Shown piece after piece: positions 21,515 through 32,400 of a stretch of DNA of 64,000 nucleotides. Both the position numbers and the translations under genes were made by a program. Each line of letters opens with the position of its first letter. The stretch's first letter is position 1. The stretch comes from Prionace glauca. Its lineage: Eukaryota; Chordata; Chondrichthyes; Carcharhiniformes; Carcharhinidae. The stretch spans positions 99,841,789-99,905,788 of the forward strand of contig CM075732.1 of NCBI GenBank assembly GCA_037974335.1. The letters are read 5' to 3'. The notes beneath the pieces are model-generated. The model was not told the origin of the DNA and made no database searches. It was given only the letters and a program-made list of their open reading frames with translations.

Positions 21515-22834
21515 CGGACGCAACACGGTTTCATTAAAGGGAAGTCGTGTCTGACAAATTTACTGGAGTTCTATGAGGATGTGTCTAGGGCAGTGGATGG
21601 AGGAGAGCCGGTGGATGTGGTCTTTCTGGATTTTCAGAAGGCGTTTGACAAGGTACCTCACAAGAGGTTATTGCAGAAGGTCAGGGGACATGGAGTTGGG
21701 GGTAGGGTGTTAGCGTGGATAGAGGATTGGTTGTCAAATAGGAGGCAGAGAGTGGGGGTCAATGGATGCTATTCGGATTGGCGGTTGGTGACTAGTGGGG
21801 TGCCCCAGGGGTCGGTGCTGGGGCCTCAGCTATTTACCATTTATATAGATGATCTGGAGGAGGGAACCGAGTGCAGGGTGTCGAAATTTGCTGATGACAC
21901 CAAGATTGGGGGAAAGGCAAATTGTGCGGAGGGTGTGGAGAGTCTGCAGAAGGATCTAGATAGGCTGGGCGAATGGGCCAGGAAATGGCAAATGGAATTT
22001 AATGTTGGCAAGTGTGAGGTGGTCCACTTTGGTAGGAGGAATGGTAGGAAGGACTATTACTTACGGGGCGAAAAACTGCAGCAGGCGACGGTGCAGAGGG
22101 ACCTCGGGGTCCTTGTGCATGAGTCGCAAAAACCCAGCTTGCAGGTGCAGCAGGTGGTCAGGAAGGCGAATGGGATGCTGGCCTTCATAGCGAAGGGGAT
22201 TGAATATAAAAGTAGGGAGGTCTTGCTGCAGCTGTACAGGGCATTGGTGAGGCCGCAGCTGGAGTACTGTGTGCAGTTTTGGGCGCCGCACCTGCGCAAG
22301 GATGTTTTGGCCCTGGAGGGAGTGCAGAGGAGGTTTACTCGGCTGATACCGGAGTTGAGGGGATTGAGCTATGAGGAGAGGCTGAATAAACTAGGCTTGT
22401 ACTCGTTAGAGTTTAGAAGAATGAGGGGAGATCTCATTGAGACGTATAAGATGATGAATGGGATGGATAGGATAGAGGTGGAGAGACTGTTCCCGCTCAA
22501 AAAAGACAGTAGGACTAGGGGGCACAGCCTCAAGATAAAGGGGGGGCGGTTTAGAACAGAGTTGAGGAGGAACTTCTTCACTCAAAGGGTGGTGAATCTC
22601 TGGAATTCTCTGCCCGTTGAAGTGGTGGAGGCTGCCTCGCTAAATATTTTTAAGAAACGGGTTGATGGGTTTTTGATAAGAGAAGGGATTAAGGGTTATG
22701 GGGAGAGGGCGGGAAGGTGGAACTGAGCCACGACAGATCAGCCATGATCTTATTGAATGGCGGGGCAGGCTCGAAGGGCCAGATGGCCTACTCCTGCTCC
22801 TATTTCTTATGTTCTTATGTTCTTATGTTCTTAT
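21515..22834 (+). mobile_element. Young CR1 LINE subfamily A inserted in a minisatellite
   Basis: It starts in the reverse transcriptase region and continues uninterrupted to the natural ORF2 stop, the A tail and a (TTCTTATG)n end. Flanking minisatellite on both sides gives clean boundaries, with TTATAGG near both ends as a likely target duplication. The intact frame suggests a recent insertion. Confidence 0.93.
21581..22726 (+). CDS. CR1 ORF2 C-terminal 381 codons (reverse transcriptase part), open
   Basis: This is the LINE's own protein, 5'-truncated by incomplete insertion, so the apparent start is internal. Visible in order: motif A FLDFQKAFDKVPHKR, motif B TSGVPQGSVLGPQLFTIYID, motif C KFADDTKIGG with the catalytic Asp pair. 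Then comes the CR1-type C-terminal domain (CVQFWAPHLRKDVLALEG, FFTQRVVNLWNSLPVEVVEA) ending KGYGERAGRWN at the natural stop. It lacks the endonuclease and the start of the reverse transcriptase, so it cannot move by itself. It is not a host gene. Confidence 0.93.
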   Translation: MSRAVDGGEPVDVVFLDFQKAFDKVPHKRLLQKVRGHGVGGRVLAWIEDWLSNRRQRVGVNGCYSDWRLVTSGVPQGSVLGPQLFTIYIDDLEEGTECRVSKFADDTKIGGKANCAEGVESLQKDLDRLGEWARKWQMEFNVGKCEVVHFGRRNGRKDYYLRGEKLQQATVQRDLGVLVHESQKPSLQVQQVVRKANGMLAFIAKGIEYKSREVLLQLYRALVRPQLEYCVQFWAPHLRKDVLALEGVQRRFTRLIPELRGLSYEERLNKLGLYSLEFRRMRGDLIETYKMMNGMDRIEVERLFPLKKDSRTRGHSLKIKGGRFRTELRRNFFTQRVVNLWNSLPVEVVEAASLNIFKKRVDGFLIREGIKGYGERAGRWN

Positions 22835-22892
22835 AGGGGGTGAAAGGTTACCGGGGGTGAAAGGTTATAGGGGGTGAAAGGTTATAGGGGGT

Positions 22893-23475
22893 GGCAGGAA
22901 TGTGGGTTTGAGGTTCCAGTCAGATCAGCCATGATCATATTGAATGACAGAACGGGCCTAAGGGGGCTGTGTGGCCAATCTGTATGTTTGTATGTTGATA
23001 TTGGGAAAGCAATCATCCCCGAGAGATAAAGAGCATCCGTGAGTGCTCAGGGATTGGAGGGGGAAAGACCTCAGGTAGGATTTTCCGGTTTTATTTCTAA
23101 GTGCTGTCTGTGGGTGGGAGAAGCAGTGTGAAGCTTCAGCAGCTGAGCAGTCAGCTTTCCCAGCGCGCAGGAAATAAACAACGCTGGAGGGGTTCTCCGC
23201 CACAGAACCAGTCCAGCTGCAACATCAGCACTCTAAAGATTGACATGTGCTATAAATGAAAACGAGGAACCCCTGCCTCCCAAACACACACAGAAACCTT
23301 TCCTCCATGTACACAGGGAGCCCCCCACTCCCCATAGACACAGGGAAATCCCCCTCCCACAACGGAGCTCTCTCGGGAAGGACCTGACACTGCTCCCGAA
23401 CACTAGTTACTGCCCTTGCATTGTCCCTGAAACTGCCCACAGTGCTATCCCTTATTGGGTCCTGCTGTTAATACC
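22893..23475. other. Unrecognised stretch with a LINE-tail-like scrap
   Basis: About 22915-22990 resembles a CR1-A tail (GATCAGCCATGATCATATTG). The rest is not recognised. Confidence 0.3.
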
Positions 23476-24000
23476 CGGACCAGAGACTCCAAGGTGTTTT
23501 GTGAAGTTAGCCTAGACACTAAGTTTTACATTTACTTTTGGCATTAGGGTGAGGAAAAGGTGTTTCACTCCAGGTGTAATTCAAATGATCCATTTGGAAG
23601 CTTTTTTCAAACAGGGTTTATTTAAGAACACAGTTCGAACATAACAAAAAGAATTAGCTTAACTTTTATCAATTACAAAACTTAAAACATGGCACAGAAT
23701 AGCTCCCAACCGCTAGCTTTCTCTGTTGTTCCAATTCAAAACAATACCCCACAGTCACACGCTCTTCTTCAGAATTAGTCAGCACAAATACAATTATGCT
23801 CAGGTGATGCTGGATTTGGAGCTTTGTAACACCGATGGACAGAAATCCAAGCCAGCAATACTCAGAGAAGGATATACCCTCAAACCTTAGAGAGGTAAAC
23901 CCAACCTCTGGCAGCTTCCAGTCTCCAGACGACAGAGAGGGGAAAAGAGAGAGACTGCTCTCTTCTAACTCAAAAGCAGCATTTAGACAGCAACGTTTAG
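23476..24000 (-). mobile_element. LTR-like repeat, partial copy 1
   Basis: It matches the repeats at 45535 and 56842 through CAGAGACTCCAAGGTGTTTT, CAGGGTTTATTTAAGAACAC and CTTTCTCTGTTGTTCC. The reverse strand holds an AATAAA polyadenylation-type signal. The right part is not alignable by eye. It is a fossil solo-LTR candidate. Confidence 0.6.
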
Positions 24001-24173
24001 ACAGCAAACCTCTAATTCTGACCCATTCTGCTCCACCTGGTCTCCAACTGTCTAACTCATTTGCTATCCTGACCAATGCCAAAGTTCTGATTTGGATTTG
24101 AAATGTTAATTCTGTTTCCCTCTCCACTGAAACTATCAGACTTTCTGAGTTTATCCAGAATATCCAGGGAGAG

Positions 24174-24516
24174 GGCGGCACGGTGCCACAGTGGGTTAGC
24201 ACTGCTGCTTCACAGCTCCAGGGTCCTGGGTTCGATTCCCGGCTCGGGTCACTGCCTGTGTGGAGTTTGCACATTCTCCTCGTGTCTGCGTGGGTTTTCT
24301 CCGGGTGCTCCGGTTTCCTCCCACAGTCCAAAGATGTGCGGGTTAGGTTCATTGGCTATGCTAAAATTGTCCCTTAGTGTCCTGGGATGTGTAGGTTAGA
24401 GGGATTAGCAGGTAAATGTGTAGGGATATGGGGATAGGGTCTGGGTGGGATTGTGTTCGGTGCAGACTCGATGGGCCGAAGGGCCTGTTTCTGCACTGTA
24501 GGGTTCTATGTTCTAG
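24174..24516 (+). repeat. HE1-type SINE, near full length
   Basis: Head with box B GGTTCGATTCCCGGCTCGGG, complete body and tail CTGCACTGTAGGGTTCTATG. Very close to the copies at 2449 and 51244. Confidence 0.93.
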
Positions 24517-24654
24517 GCTTCTAGAGTTCTATTCAGTCTTTATTTATTTTTAATCATTCATGGGAGATGAGCAGTCTACAGTCCACATACTCTGGGTTGA
24601 CTCACAATGCCGTTAGGGAGGAACTCCAGGATTTTGACCCACAACAGATAAAAT

Positions 24655-25165
24655 ATAAAACATATAAAAACGAGGAAATCTGGGGGAGATCGAGGGAGTC
24701 TGGGAAAATGTGAGGCAGTCTGGGGAAGAGTGAGGGAGTCCGGGGGAGAGTGAGGGAGGCTGGGAGGAAGTGAGGGAACCTGGGGGAGAGTGAGAGAATC
24801 TGGGGAAAATGAGGGAGATGGGGCAGAATGAGGGAGATGAGAAAGAGTGAGGGAGATTGGGAAGAATGAGAGCCTGAGGAGGCAGGTTGTGAGGGAGTTT
24901 TGGGAGGAATGAGGGAGATGAGAGGAGAGCGAGGGAGATTGAGAGGAGAATGGGGGAGTCTGGGAGAAAGTGAAGAAGCCTGGGGAAAGTGAGAGAGATG
25001 GGGAAGAATCTGGGGGAGAGTGAGGGAATTTTGAGAAAAGTGAGGGAGATAGGGAAGAGTAGGAGAGATGGGAAAGAGTGAGGGAGATTGAGAAGAAAGA
25101 GAGTCTGAGGGGATGGGATGCGAGGGAGTTTTGGGAAGAGTGAGGGAGATGGGAGGAGAGTGAGG
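24655..25165. repeat. Degenerate purine-rich minisatellite
   Basis: Repeats of AGTGAGGGAGTCTGGGGGAG and variants, about 18-21 bp, with strong purine bias on the + strand. The two long minus-strand frames here are low-complexity Ser/Pro/Leu artefacts. Confidence 0.9.
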
Positions 25166-25597
25166 ATATTGGGGAGAGAGCTTGGTAACAATTCAATTGG
25201 AGAATAGAAATTACAGAGATTGACACTCACTCACTCTATCCATCTGTGTGCCCTCCTGGACTGCTAAACCATTCTCACCGGTCACAGGTCATGTGCTTTC
25301 CACGTCTATTTGTTTTTGGGATAATATTGAAGCCATTGCATGAACAAAACATTTCATGAACTGATTTGAAACCACTCTTGATCTTGACCATTTTTTGGGA
25401 AATTGACTGCACGGCCTAAAGCTTACACAGTCCCTGTGGATCTTGACCAGAGTTGGAGTCACTGCGGGATTTCACAGCCCCATCATCCTGAAACATAAAA
25501 TCCCAGCCAAGGTCAACGGACATTCCCATTGTCTGCCCCTCGCCTGCTCCGATTCTGTGTTGGATGGAATGGTACAATTCCAGCCACTGTCTTCAAT
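25166..25597. other. Unrecognised stretch
   Basis: Nothing recognised. Confidence 0.3.
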
Positions 25598-25735
25598 AGA
25601 ACAAAGAACAACTCAGCACAGGAAACAGGCCCTTCGGCCCAACAAGCCCGCGCCGCCATCTTAACATTCAGTGAACGCCCCATTCCAATCCATCTTCTAC
25701 CTATGATTTTTGTCCACTCCTCTTGGATTCCACAA
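25598..25735 (-). mobile_element. LINE tail fragment
   Basis: AGAACAAAGAACAACTCAGC and AGGCCCTTCGGCCCAACAAG are the reversed 3' end of a CR1-type LINE. Confidence 0.6.
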
Positions 25736-25794
25736 TAAAGGGGGTGCAAATTTAGAGAATTATATGTGTGTCAGATTGAGGGACGACTAATTTA

Positions 25795-25990
25795 GGGATA
25801 ATTTGTTAACACCAATCAGCCTAAGCACGTTTTTGGGGTGTGGGAGGAAACCGGAGCACCTGGAGAAAACCCACGCAAGCACGGGGAGAATGTACAAACT
25901 CCCACAGACACCGACCCAAGTTGGAGATCCAACCCAGGTCCCTGTATCTGCACAGCAAACAGTGATAGTCACTGAGCTGTCGTGTTGCCC
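25795..25990 (-). repeat. tRNA-derived SINE, HE1-related, degraded
   Basis: GTGTGGGAGGAAACCGGAGC and AACCCAGGTCCCTGTATCTG in reverse. The tail has diverged. Confidence 0.7.
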
Positions 25991-26244
25991 GTCAGTTGGT
26001 CCAGTTTAAGCGAACACTAATGACGTGAAGCACTGGGCAACTCTCTAAGCAACATCCAATGGCAGCCCTTGCATGACCCACCATGTGTATGTTGGCCAAC
26101 AAAAAAAAGACATCAATAAACATACACAGCTTATACAGACATTCACAGAAGATCCCCCATAGCTCCAACGTAAGAGACAGGTAAGCCTTAAAATATGTTG
26201 GACAGCCCATAGGAATCTATTGATTCCCAGGAATGTCCCAAGAC
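25991..26244. other. Unrecognised stretch
   Basis: Nothing recognised. Confidence 0.3.
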
Positions 26245-26695
26245 TCTTGATCCTTATTTAGAACAGTCTCCTGTATCCCTCCATCTCCATCCCGCTCATG
26301 TGCCTATCTAAGTAAGCCTTAAACAACTCTAGCGTGCCTGCCTCCACCACCCTACTTGGCTGTGCATTCAAGGCCCCTACAACCCTCTGTGTGAAAAACC
26401 TCCCTCTAACATCCGAACTATACCTCGCCCCCCTCACTGTAAGCCCGTGGCCCCTTGTGATTTTTGTATCAAACCGGGGAAAAAGCTTCCCACTGTTCAC
26501 TCTGTCTATACCCTTCACAATCTTATACACCTCTATTAGGTCTCCCCTCATTCTCTGTCTTTCCAGGGAGAACAGCCCCAATTTGCCCAATCTCTCCTCA
26601 TAGCTCAGTCCTTCCATACCAGGCAGCATCCTAGTAAACCTCCTCTGCACTGTCTCCAGGGTCTCCACGTCCTTCCGGTAGTACAGCGACCAAAA

Positions 26696-27694
26696 CTAGA
26701 TGCAGTACTCCAAATACGGTCTAACCAACGTACTGTATAACTGCAACATTAGACTCCAGCTTTTATACTCTATACCCCTTCCTATAAAGGCAAGCATACC
26801 ATAAGCCTTCTTCACCACCTTCTCCACCTGTACTGCCACCTTCAAGGACTTGTGCACTTGCACCCCCAGGTCCCTCTGTGTTTCTATACTCTCAATAGTC
26901 CTACCATTTATCGTATAACTCCCCCCTATATTATTTCTTCCAAAATGCATCACCTCGCATTTATCAGGATTAAATTCCATCTGCCATTTCTCCGCCCAAT
27001 TTACCAGCCTATCTATATCCTGCTGTATTGCCTGACACTGCTCCTCACTGTCCGCAAGTCCAGCCATCTTCGTGTCATCTGCAAACTTGCTGATCACACC
27101 ACTTACTCCCTCTCCCAAATCATTTATATATATTACAAATAGGGGAGGTCCCAGTACTGAGCCCTGCGGCACACCACGAGTAACAGACCTCCAGTTAGAA
27201 AAAGACCCTTCCACTACTACTCTCTGTCTCCTATTACCAAGCCAGTTATCAATCCACCTCGCCACCTGTCCTTGTATCCCATGAGCCTTAACCTTCTTCA
27301 CCAGCCTACCATGAGGGACTTTGTCAAACGCCTTACTGAAATCCACATAGACAACATCCACGGCTCGTCCTTCGTCAACTGTTTTTGTCACCTCCTCAAA
27401 AAATTCTACCGGATTTGTAAGGCACGACCTCCCCTTTACAAAGCCATGCTGCGTATCACTAATCCGATTGCCGTTTTCTAAATGCGTATACATCCTATCT
27501 CTAAGAATCCTCTCCAACAACTTCCCTACCACTGATGTCAAACTCACTGGCCTATAGTTACCAGGGTTATCCCAATTACCCTTTTTAAACAGCAGTACCA
27601 GATTCGCTATCCTCCAATCCTTTGGAACCTCACCTGTATCCAAAGAAGAGACAAAGATTTGCGTCAGAAGCCCAGCAATTTCATCTCTTGTCAC
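26696..27694 (-). pseudogene. CR1 ORF2 reverse transcriptase segment, 332 codons open
   Basis: It contains WRIANLVLLFKKGNWDNPGN, FVKGRSCLTNPVEFFEEVT, motif A YVDFSKAFDKVPHGR, motif B TRGVPQGSVLGPPLFVIYIN and motif C KFADDTKMAG. It then reads into the C-terminal domain and stops at 26696. The C-terminal piece follows in another frame at 26258-26668 (ALNAQPSRVVEAGTLELFKA). Mobile-element protein, not host. Confidence 0.9.
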
Positions 27695-28055
27695 CCTAAG
27701 CAGCCTAGGATAAATTCCACCAGGCCCGGAGATTTATCAGTTTTAATATTACCTAAAAACCCTAACACTTCCTCCCTTGTAATGGATATTTTCTCCAACG
27801 GGCCCACAATTCCCTCCAAGACACCTCCAGACAATAAGTCCCCCTCCTTCGCGAATACTGACGCAAAGTGTTCATTCAGGATCTCCCCCATTCTCTCAGG
27901 CTCGAAACATAGTTCCCCTCCTCTGTCCCTAAGAGGACCAATCTTTTCTCTAACCACCCTTTTGTTCCTAACATAGGAGTAAAATGCCTTTGGATTTTCC
28001 TTAATCCTGAGTGCCAAGACCATTTTGTGACCCCTTTTCGCCCTTCTAACTCCCC

Positions 28056-28853
28056 GTTTGAGTTCTGTGGAGAAGTGTGAGGTAATTCATTTCGGTAGGA
28101 ATAACAGATGTGTTGAGTATAGGGCTAACGGGAGGACTTTGAATAGTGTGGAGGAGCAGAGGGATCTAGGTGTATGTGTACATAGATCCCTGAAAGTTGG
28201 GAATCAAGTAGATAAGGTTGTTAAGAAGGCATACGGAGTTTTGGCGTTTATTGGTAGGGGGATTGAATTTAGGAGTCGCAGCGTCATGATGCAACTGTAC
28301 ACATCTCTGGTGCGGCCGCACTTGGAGTTTTGTGTGCAGTTCTGGTCCCCACATTACAGGAAGGATGTAGAGGCTTTGGAGAGGGTGCAGAGGAGGTTTA
28401 CCAGGATGTTGCCTGGTATGGAGGGGAGATCCTATGAGGAGAGATTGAGAGATTTGGGGTTGTTTTCGCTGGAAAGAAGGCGGCTGAGAGGGGATCTCAT
28501 TGAAACATATAAGATGATTAGAGGTTTAGACAGGGTAGATAGTGATAGCCTTTTTCCTAGGATGGAGAAAGCTGGCACGAGGGGGCACGATTTTAAATTA
28601 AGGGGGGATAGTTATAGGACAGATGTCAGGGGTAGGTTCTTTACCCAGAGGGTGGTGAGGGACTGGAATGCCCTGCCTGCTGCAGTTGTAAATGCACCTA
28701 GTTTGGGGGCGTTTAAAAGATCTGTGGATAGGTTTATGGATGAAAAGGGATTGGTTTAGGTTAGTGGGTCATTGTTTTGTAACTGGTCGGCGCAACATCG
28801 TGGGCCGAAGGGCCTGTTCTGCGCTGTAATGTTCTATGTTCTATGTTCTATGT
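28056..28853 (+). mobile_element. CR1 LINE subfamily B, 5'-truncated, nested
   Basis: The open frame 28058-28759 (233 codons) runs from KCEVIHFGRNNRCVEYRANG to the natural subfamily B end, VDRFMDEKGLV. The tail ends in three ATGTTCTATG repeats. It sits inside the minus-strand CR1, so it is younger. The uninterrupted frame suggests recent insertion. Confidence 0.93.
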
Positions 28854-29165
28854 TCTCTCCTACTCTCTCTGTATTCCTCCAAAGCTCTCTCCATTCCCAG
28901 TTTCTTGGACCTAACATACGCCTCTCTATTCTTTCTAATCAAGTCTTCAACATCCTTAGTTATCCATGGCTCTCTAATCCTACCTTTCCCATCCTTCCTC
29001 TTAACAGGCACATATCTGTCCTGCAACCTTATCAGTTGTCCCTTAAAAGACTCCCACATGCCAAACGTGGATTTACCTTCAAACAACCTCCCCCAATCAG
29101 TGGCTAACAGTTCCTGCCTAATCCGGATGTAGCTAGCCTTCCCCCAGTTTAGCATGCTCTCCTTC

Positions 29166-29396
29166 GGAAGAGGCTTTGAAGGGTGATTGGTGCAAAAGGA
29201 TCAGCGTACTTGTTTCCTGATTTGTGTACTGTTTTTCAGAGGACCGTCCCTCATGTTATTTCTTCCTCTTTCTGTGGTTGTATTTGAGTCCCATGAACTG
29301 CAATGAAATTCAGTCACATTCGCAATACCAGTGGTTTTATACATACTCTGTGTGAAAGAACAGGAAGTTAGTCTTTGAAGAATAAGTTGGTTTAAA
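29166..29396 (+). promoter_or_regulatory. Probable promoter and 5' UTR of the multi-V receptor gene
   Basis: This is the unique sequence between a LINE and the leader ATG at 29397. It has an Ets/PU.1-like GAACAGGAAGTTAG at about 29358-29371, and a possible TATA-like TTTTATACATA about 60 bases before the ATG. Ets-type sites near the start are common in leukocyte receptor promoters. That link is inference, and no transcript start can be fixed from sequence. Confidence 0.4.
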
Positions 29397-29448
29397 ATGT
29401 TTGAGCCATTTCTCTCAGTCCTGAGCCTGGCCTTCTGTGTCACAATGG
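29397..29448 (+). CDS. Exon 1: signal peptide
   Basis: The reading is MFEPFLSVLSLAFCVTMG, a short hydrophobic signal sequence starting at the only sensible ATG. The splice donor G|GTAAGT leaves phase 1, which is standard for Ig-superfamily leaders and matches the phase of every V exon here. The intron that follows is about 11.6 kb because of repeats. A paralogous leader lies inverted at 11781-11844. Confidence 0.78.
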
Positions 29449-32400
29449 GTAAGTAAACAGCCAGAGTTACCTTTGGTTTTGAGTGTTTAGGAGTTTGGTT
29501 TTTGGATTCTGAGTGGGTGATGTGTATTTCATGGTCACGTTCCTGTTTAAGCATTGTGATACTTCGGACTTTCTCGTGGTTCAGTGGGAAATTTCAGTGT
29601 CGGACCTTACACTGAGACACCGAGCGCAGTTGGTTTCATGTGTTAGAGAGTGCTGCACCGTAGAGACTAATCAACTGCTTTTCAAGGTAACCGGCACTTT
29701 GTTCAGACTGTGGGAGGAAATCGGAGTGCCTGGAGGAAACTCATGCAGACACGGGGAGAACAGGCAGTGACCCAAGGCACAATTCGAACCCGATTTCCTG
29801 GCGCTGTGAGGCAGCAATGCTAACCACTGTGTTACCGTGCCTTCCCTCGATGAGGGTTTGTTCAGTGATAATGCTGCAGTCTTTTAGAAAAATCAAATTG
29901 GATTTAAAACATGTAAAAACAATGTTAGTGGAGTAAATAAATGGGATTTAAGATTGATAAACCTCCAGGACCTGATGGTTTCCAGGTAAAATATTAAAAG
30001 GTCAGGTGAGGATATTGTAAATGTGTTCATCATGATTTTCCAAACTCTGGGGAATCAGGAATTGCAGCCAAAATTCTCCGATCTCACCCGTGGCTGGGAC
30101 TCTCCGATCTCACCCGGGGCTGGGATTCTCCGATCTCACCCGGGGCTGGGATTCTCCGATCTCACCCGGGGCTGGGATTCTCTGACCTCACCCCGCGGCT
30201 GGGATTCTCCAGTCCTGCAGCTGGGATTCTCCAGTCCCGCAGCTGGGATTCTCCAGTCCAGTAAAAAGTCTGACAACACCAGGTTTTAGTCCAACCTATT
30301 TATTTGATAATATACTCACAAGCTTTCGAGGTTAGCCCCTTCGTCAGGTGAATGGAGAGTTCTGGCCTCAGACAGAGCATATTATCAGACTTTTTACTGT
30401 GTTTACGCCAGTCCAACGCCGGCATACCCACATCATTCTCCAGTCCCGCAGCTGGGATTCTCCAGTCCCGCTGTGGGATTCTCCAGTCCCGCTGCAATGA
30501 GCAGCAATTTGGCTGAACGACAAATTCTCTGTTCCCACTGGCAGTGGTGGTGGGATGTGAATGGCCGGAGAATTCCAGCCTGAGTCTTCGCTCTAGGGAA
30601 TAAGGAATGTCGCTCCGTATTGTCAGAAAGGTTGGTGACAAAAACTAAAGTTACTGATGTATGAGCTTAATATTGATTGTGGGAACTTTGGACCCATTCT
30701 TAGTTTTCGACAGAGTTACTGAGCAGTTGAATGTGGGTGAGCTAATTGGAGAGTCAGTATTGGTCTGTACAGGACCGGCCTTGTCTTGTTAAAGGTAGTT
30801 TTTGGGTGGTCATCATCATTTCACTTCACCCAAAGAAAGCTTCAAGGACAGATGATGAACATTCATTGCTCGTCCCTGACTCTGACATTAACCTTTTGTC
30901 AATAAAATAAAAAACTTTAGGCTTATTTATAGAACATAGAACATTACAGCACAGTACAGGCCCTTCGGCCCTCGATGTTGCGCCGACCAATGGAACCAAT
31001 CTAATGACCCTCTAACCTAAACTATTCCAATGTTATCCATATGCCTATCCACAGACCATTTGAACACCCTTAAAGTTGGTGAGTCCACAACTGCTGCAGG
31101 CAGGACATTCCACACCCTTACTACCCTCTGAGTAAAGAACCTACCTCTGACATCCGTCCTATAATTACCACCTCTGAATTTAAATCTATGTTCCCTTTTA
31201 TTTAACCCAGCATCATTAGTACCTCCCAGAGCTCCAACACGTGGCTTAGTTACTGCTAATACTAGTTAGTTGCTTAGTTACTGCTGGTACTAATCCAGTA
31301 CCTGACAAAATTGTTCATTTATGCTTCTGCTTTTTACCGGTCCAAAGGGTTCAGTGGCGACTGATATCTGACCCAAGAATTCAGCAATGGAAACAACTTG
31401 AAACTTCTCAAACTCTCCTCATTGCCTCTTTCCCTGAAGATGTGTCTTTCACAATCGGTATTTCCCGAATCTGTTCGATATAACAAAACAGCAGCCGGGG
31501 CCTGGAACTGTTAAGCAACTCTTTAGTAATGACAATTTGCAAAACAGAAGCAGAGTGAATTACAGTAATTAACCACATTGCACTATTTTGTAAACATTCT
31601 GCTTCCTCTTTAGAATTCACATTCAGTAGCAGGGTCCATGTCAGGAGGAGCTGGGTGTGAGCCTGGAGGTCCAGTGAAGCAGGTTTCACAATTTCATATA
31701 ACTCACTGATTACTAACCCTGCCCTCCCCACCCCTGCCAGGAGTTAACAGCAGGATAATGGGCATGCTGGAAGTGTCAACATCACTGAGACACTCTGTCC
31801 CAACACTGAGACACACTGTCCCAACACTGAAACACACTGTCCCAACACTGAGACACACTGTCGTAACAATGAAATACACAGTCCCAACACTGAGACACAC
31901 AGTCCCAACACTGAGACACACTGTCCCAACACTGAGACACACACTGTCCCAACACTGAGACACACAGTCCCAACACTGAGACACACTGTCCCAACACTGA
32001 GACACACTGTCCCAACACTGAGACACACACTGTCCCAACACTGAGACACACAGTCCCAACACTGAGACACACACTGTCCCAACACTGAGACACACTGTCC
32101 CAACACTGAGACACACTGTCCCTACACTGAGACACTCTGTCCAAACACTGAGACACACACTGTCCCAACACTGAGACACACACTGTCCCAACACTGAGAC
32201 ACACAGTCCCTACACTGAGACACACTGTCCAAACACTGAGACACACAGTCCTAACACTGAGACACACTGTCCCAACACTGAGACACACAGTCCTAACACT
32301 GAGACACCACACTGTCCCAACACTGAGACACACTGTCCCAACACTGAGACACGCAGTCCCAACACTGAGACACGCTGTCCTAACACTGAGACACACTGTC

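Larger units (their letters stand above)
20512..22892. repeat. Minisatellite, GGTGAAAGGTTATCGGG-type unit of 15-17 bp, split by a LINE
   Basis: Units of GGGGTGAAAGGTTATC with GGCTATC and GGTTAAC variants fill 20512-21514. The array resumes at about 22835-22892 after a CR1 insertion. Unit length varies, so no long frame arises. Confidence 0.95.
26245..29165 (-). mobile_element. CR1 LINE, long reverse-strand copy split by a + strand CR1
   Basis: Minus-strand frames, in element order, are 28841-29155 (linker: NWGKASYIRIRQELLATDWG), 27691-28023 (RIKENPKAFYSYVRNKRVVR), 26696-27694 (reverse transcriptase) and 26258-26668 (C-terminal domain). The copy is interrupted at 28056-28853 by a subfamily B element inserted in the opposite direction. 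A few stops or frame changes separate the frames, so it is dead but not very old. Confidence 0.92.

Noticed and set aside
24183-24200. CACAGTG heptamer as a V(D)J recombination signal
   Set aside because: It lies in the tRNA-derived head of HE1 SINEs and recurs in every copy, not next to V exons.
24576-25230. Long Ser/Pro/Leu-rich minus-strand frames as mucin-like proteins
   Set aside because: A purine-rich degenerate minisatellite; low-complexity translation without domain.
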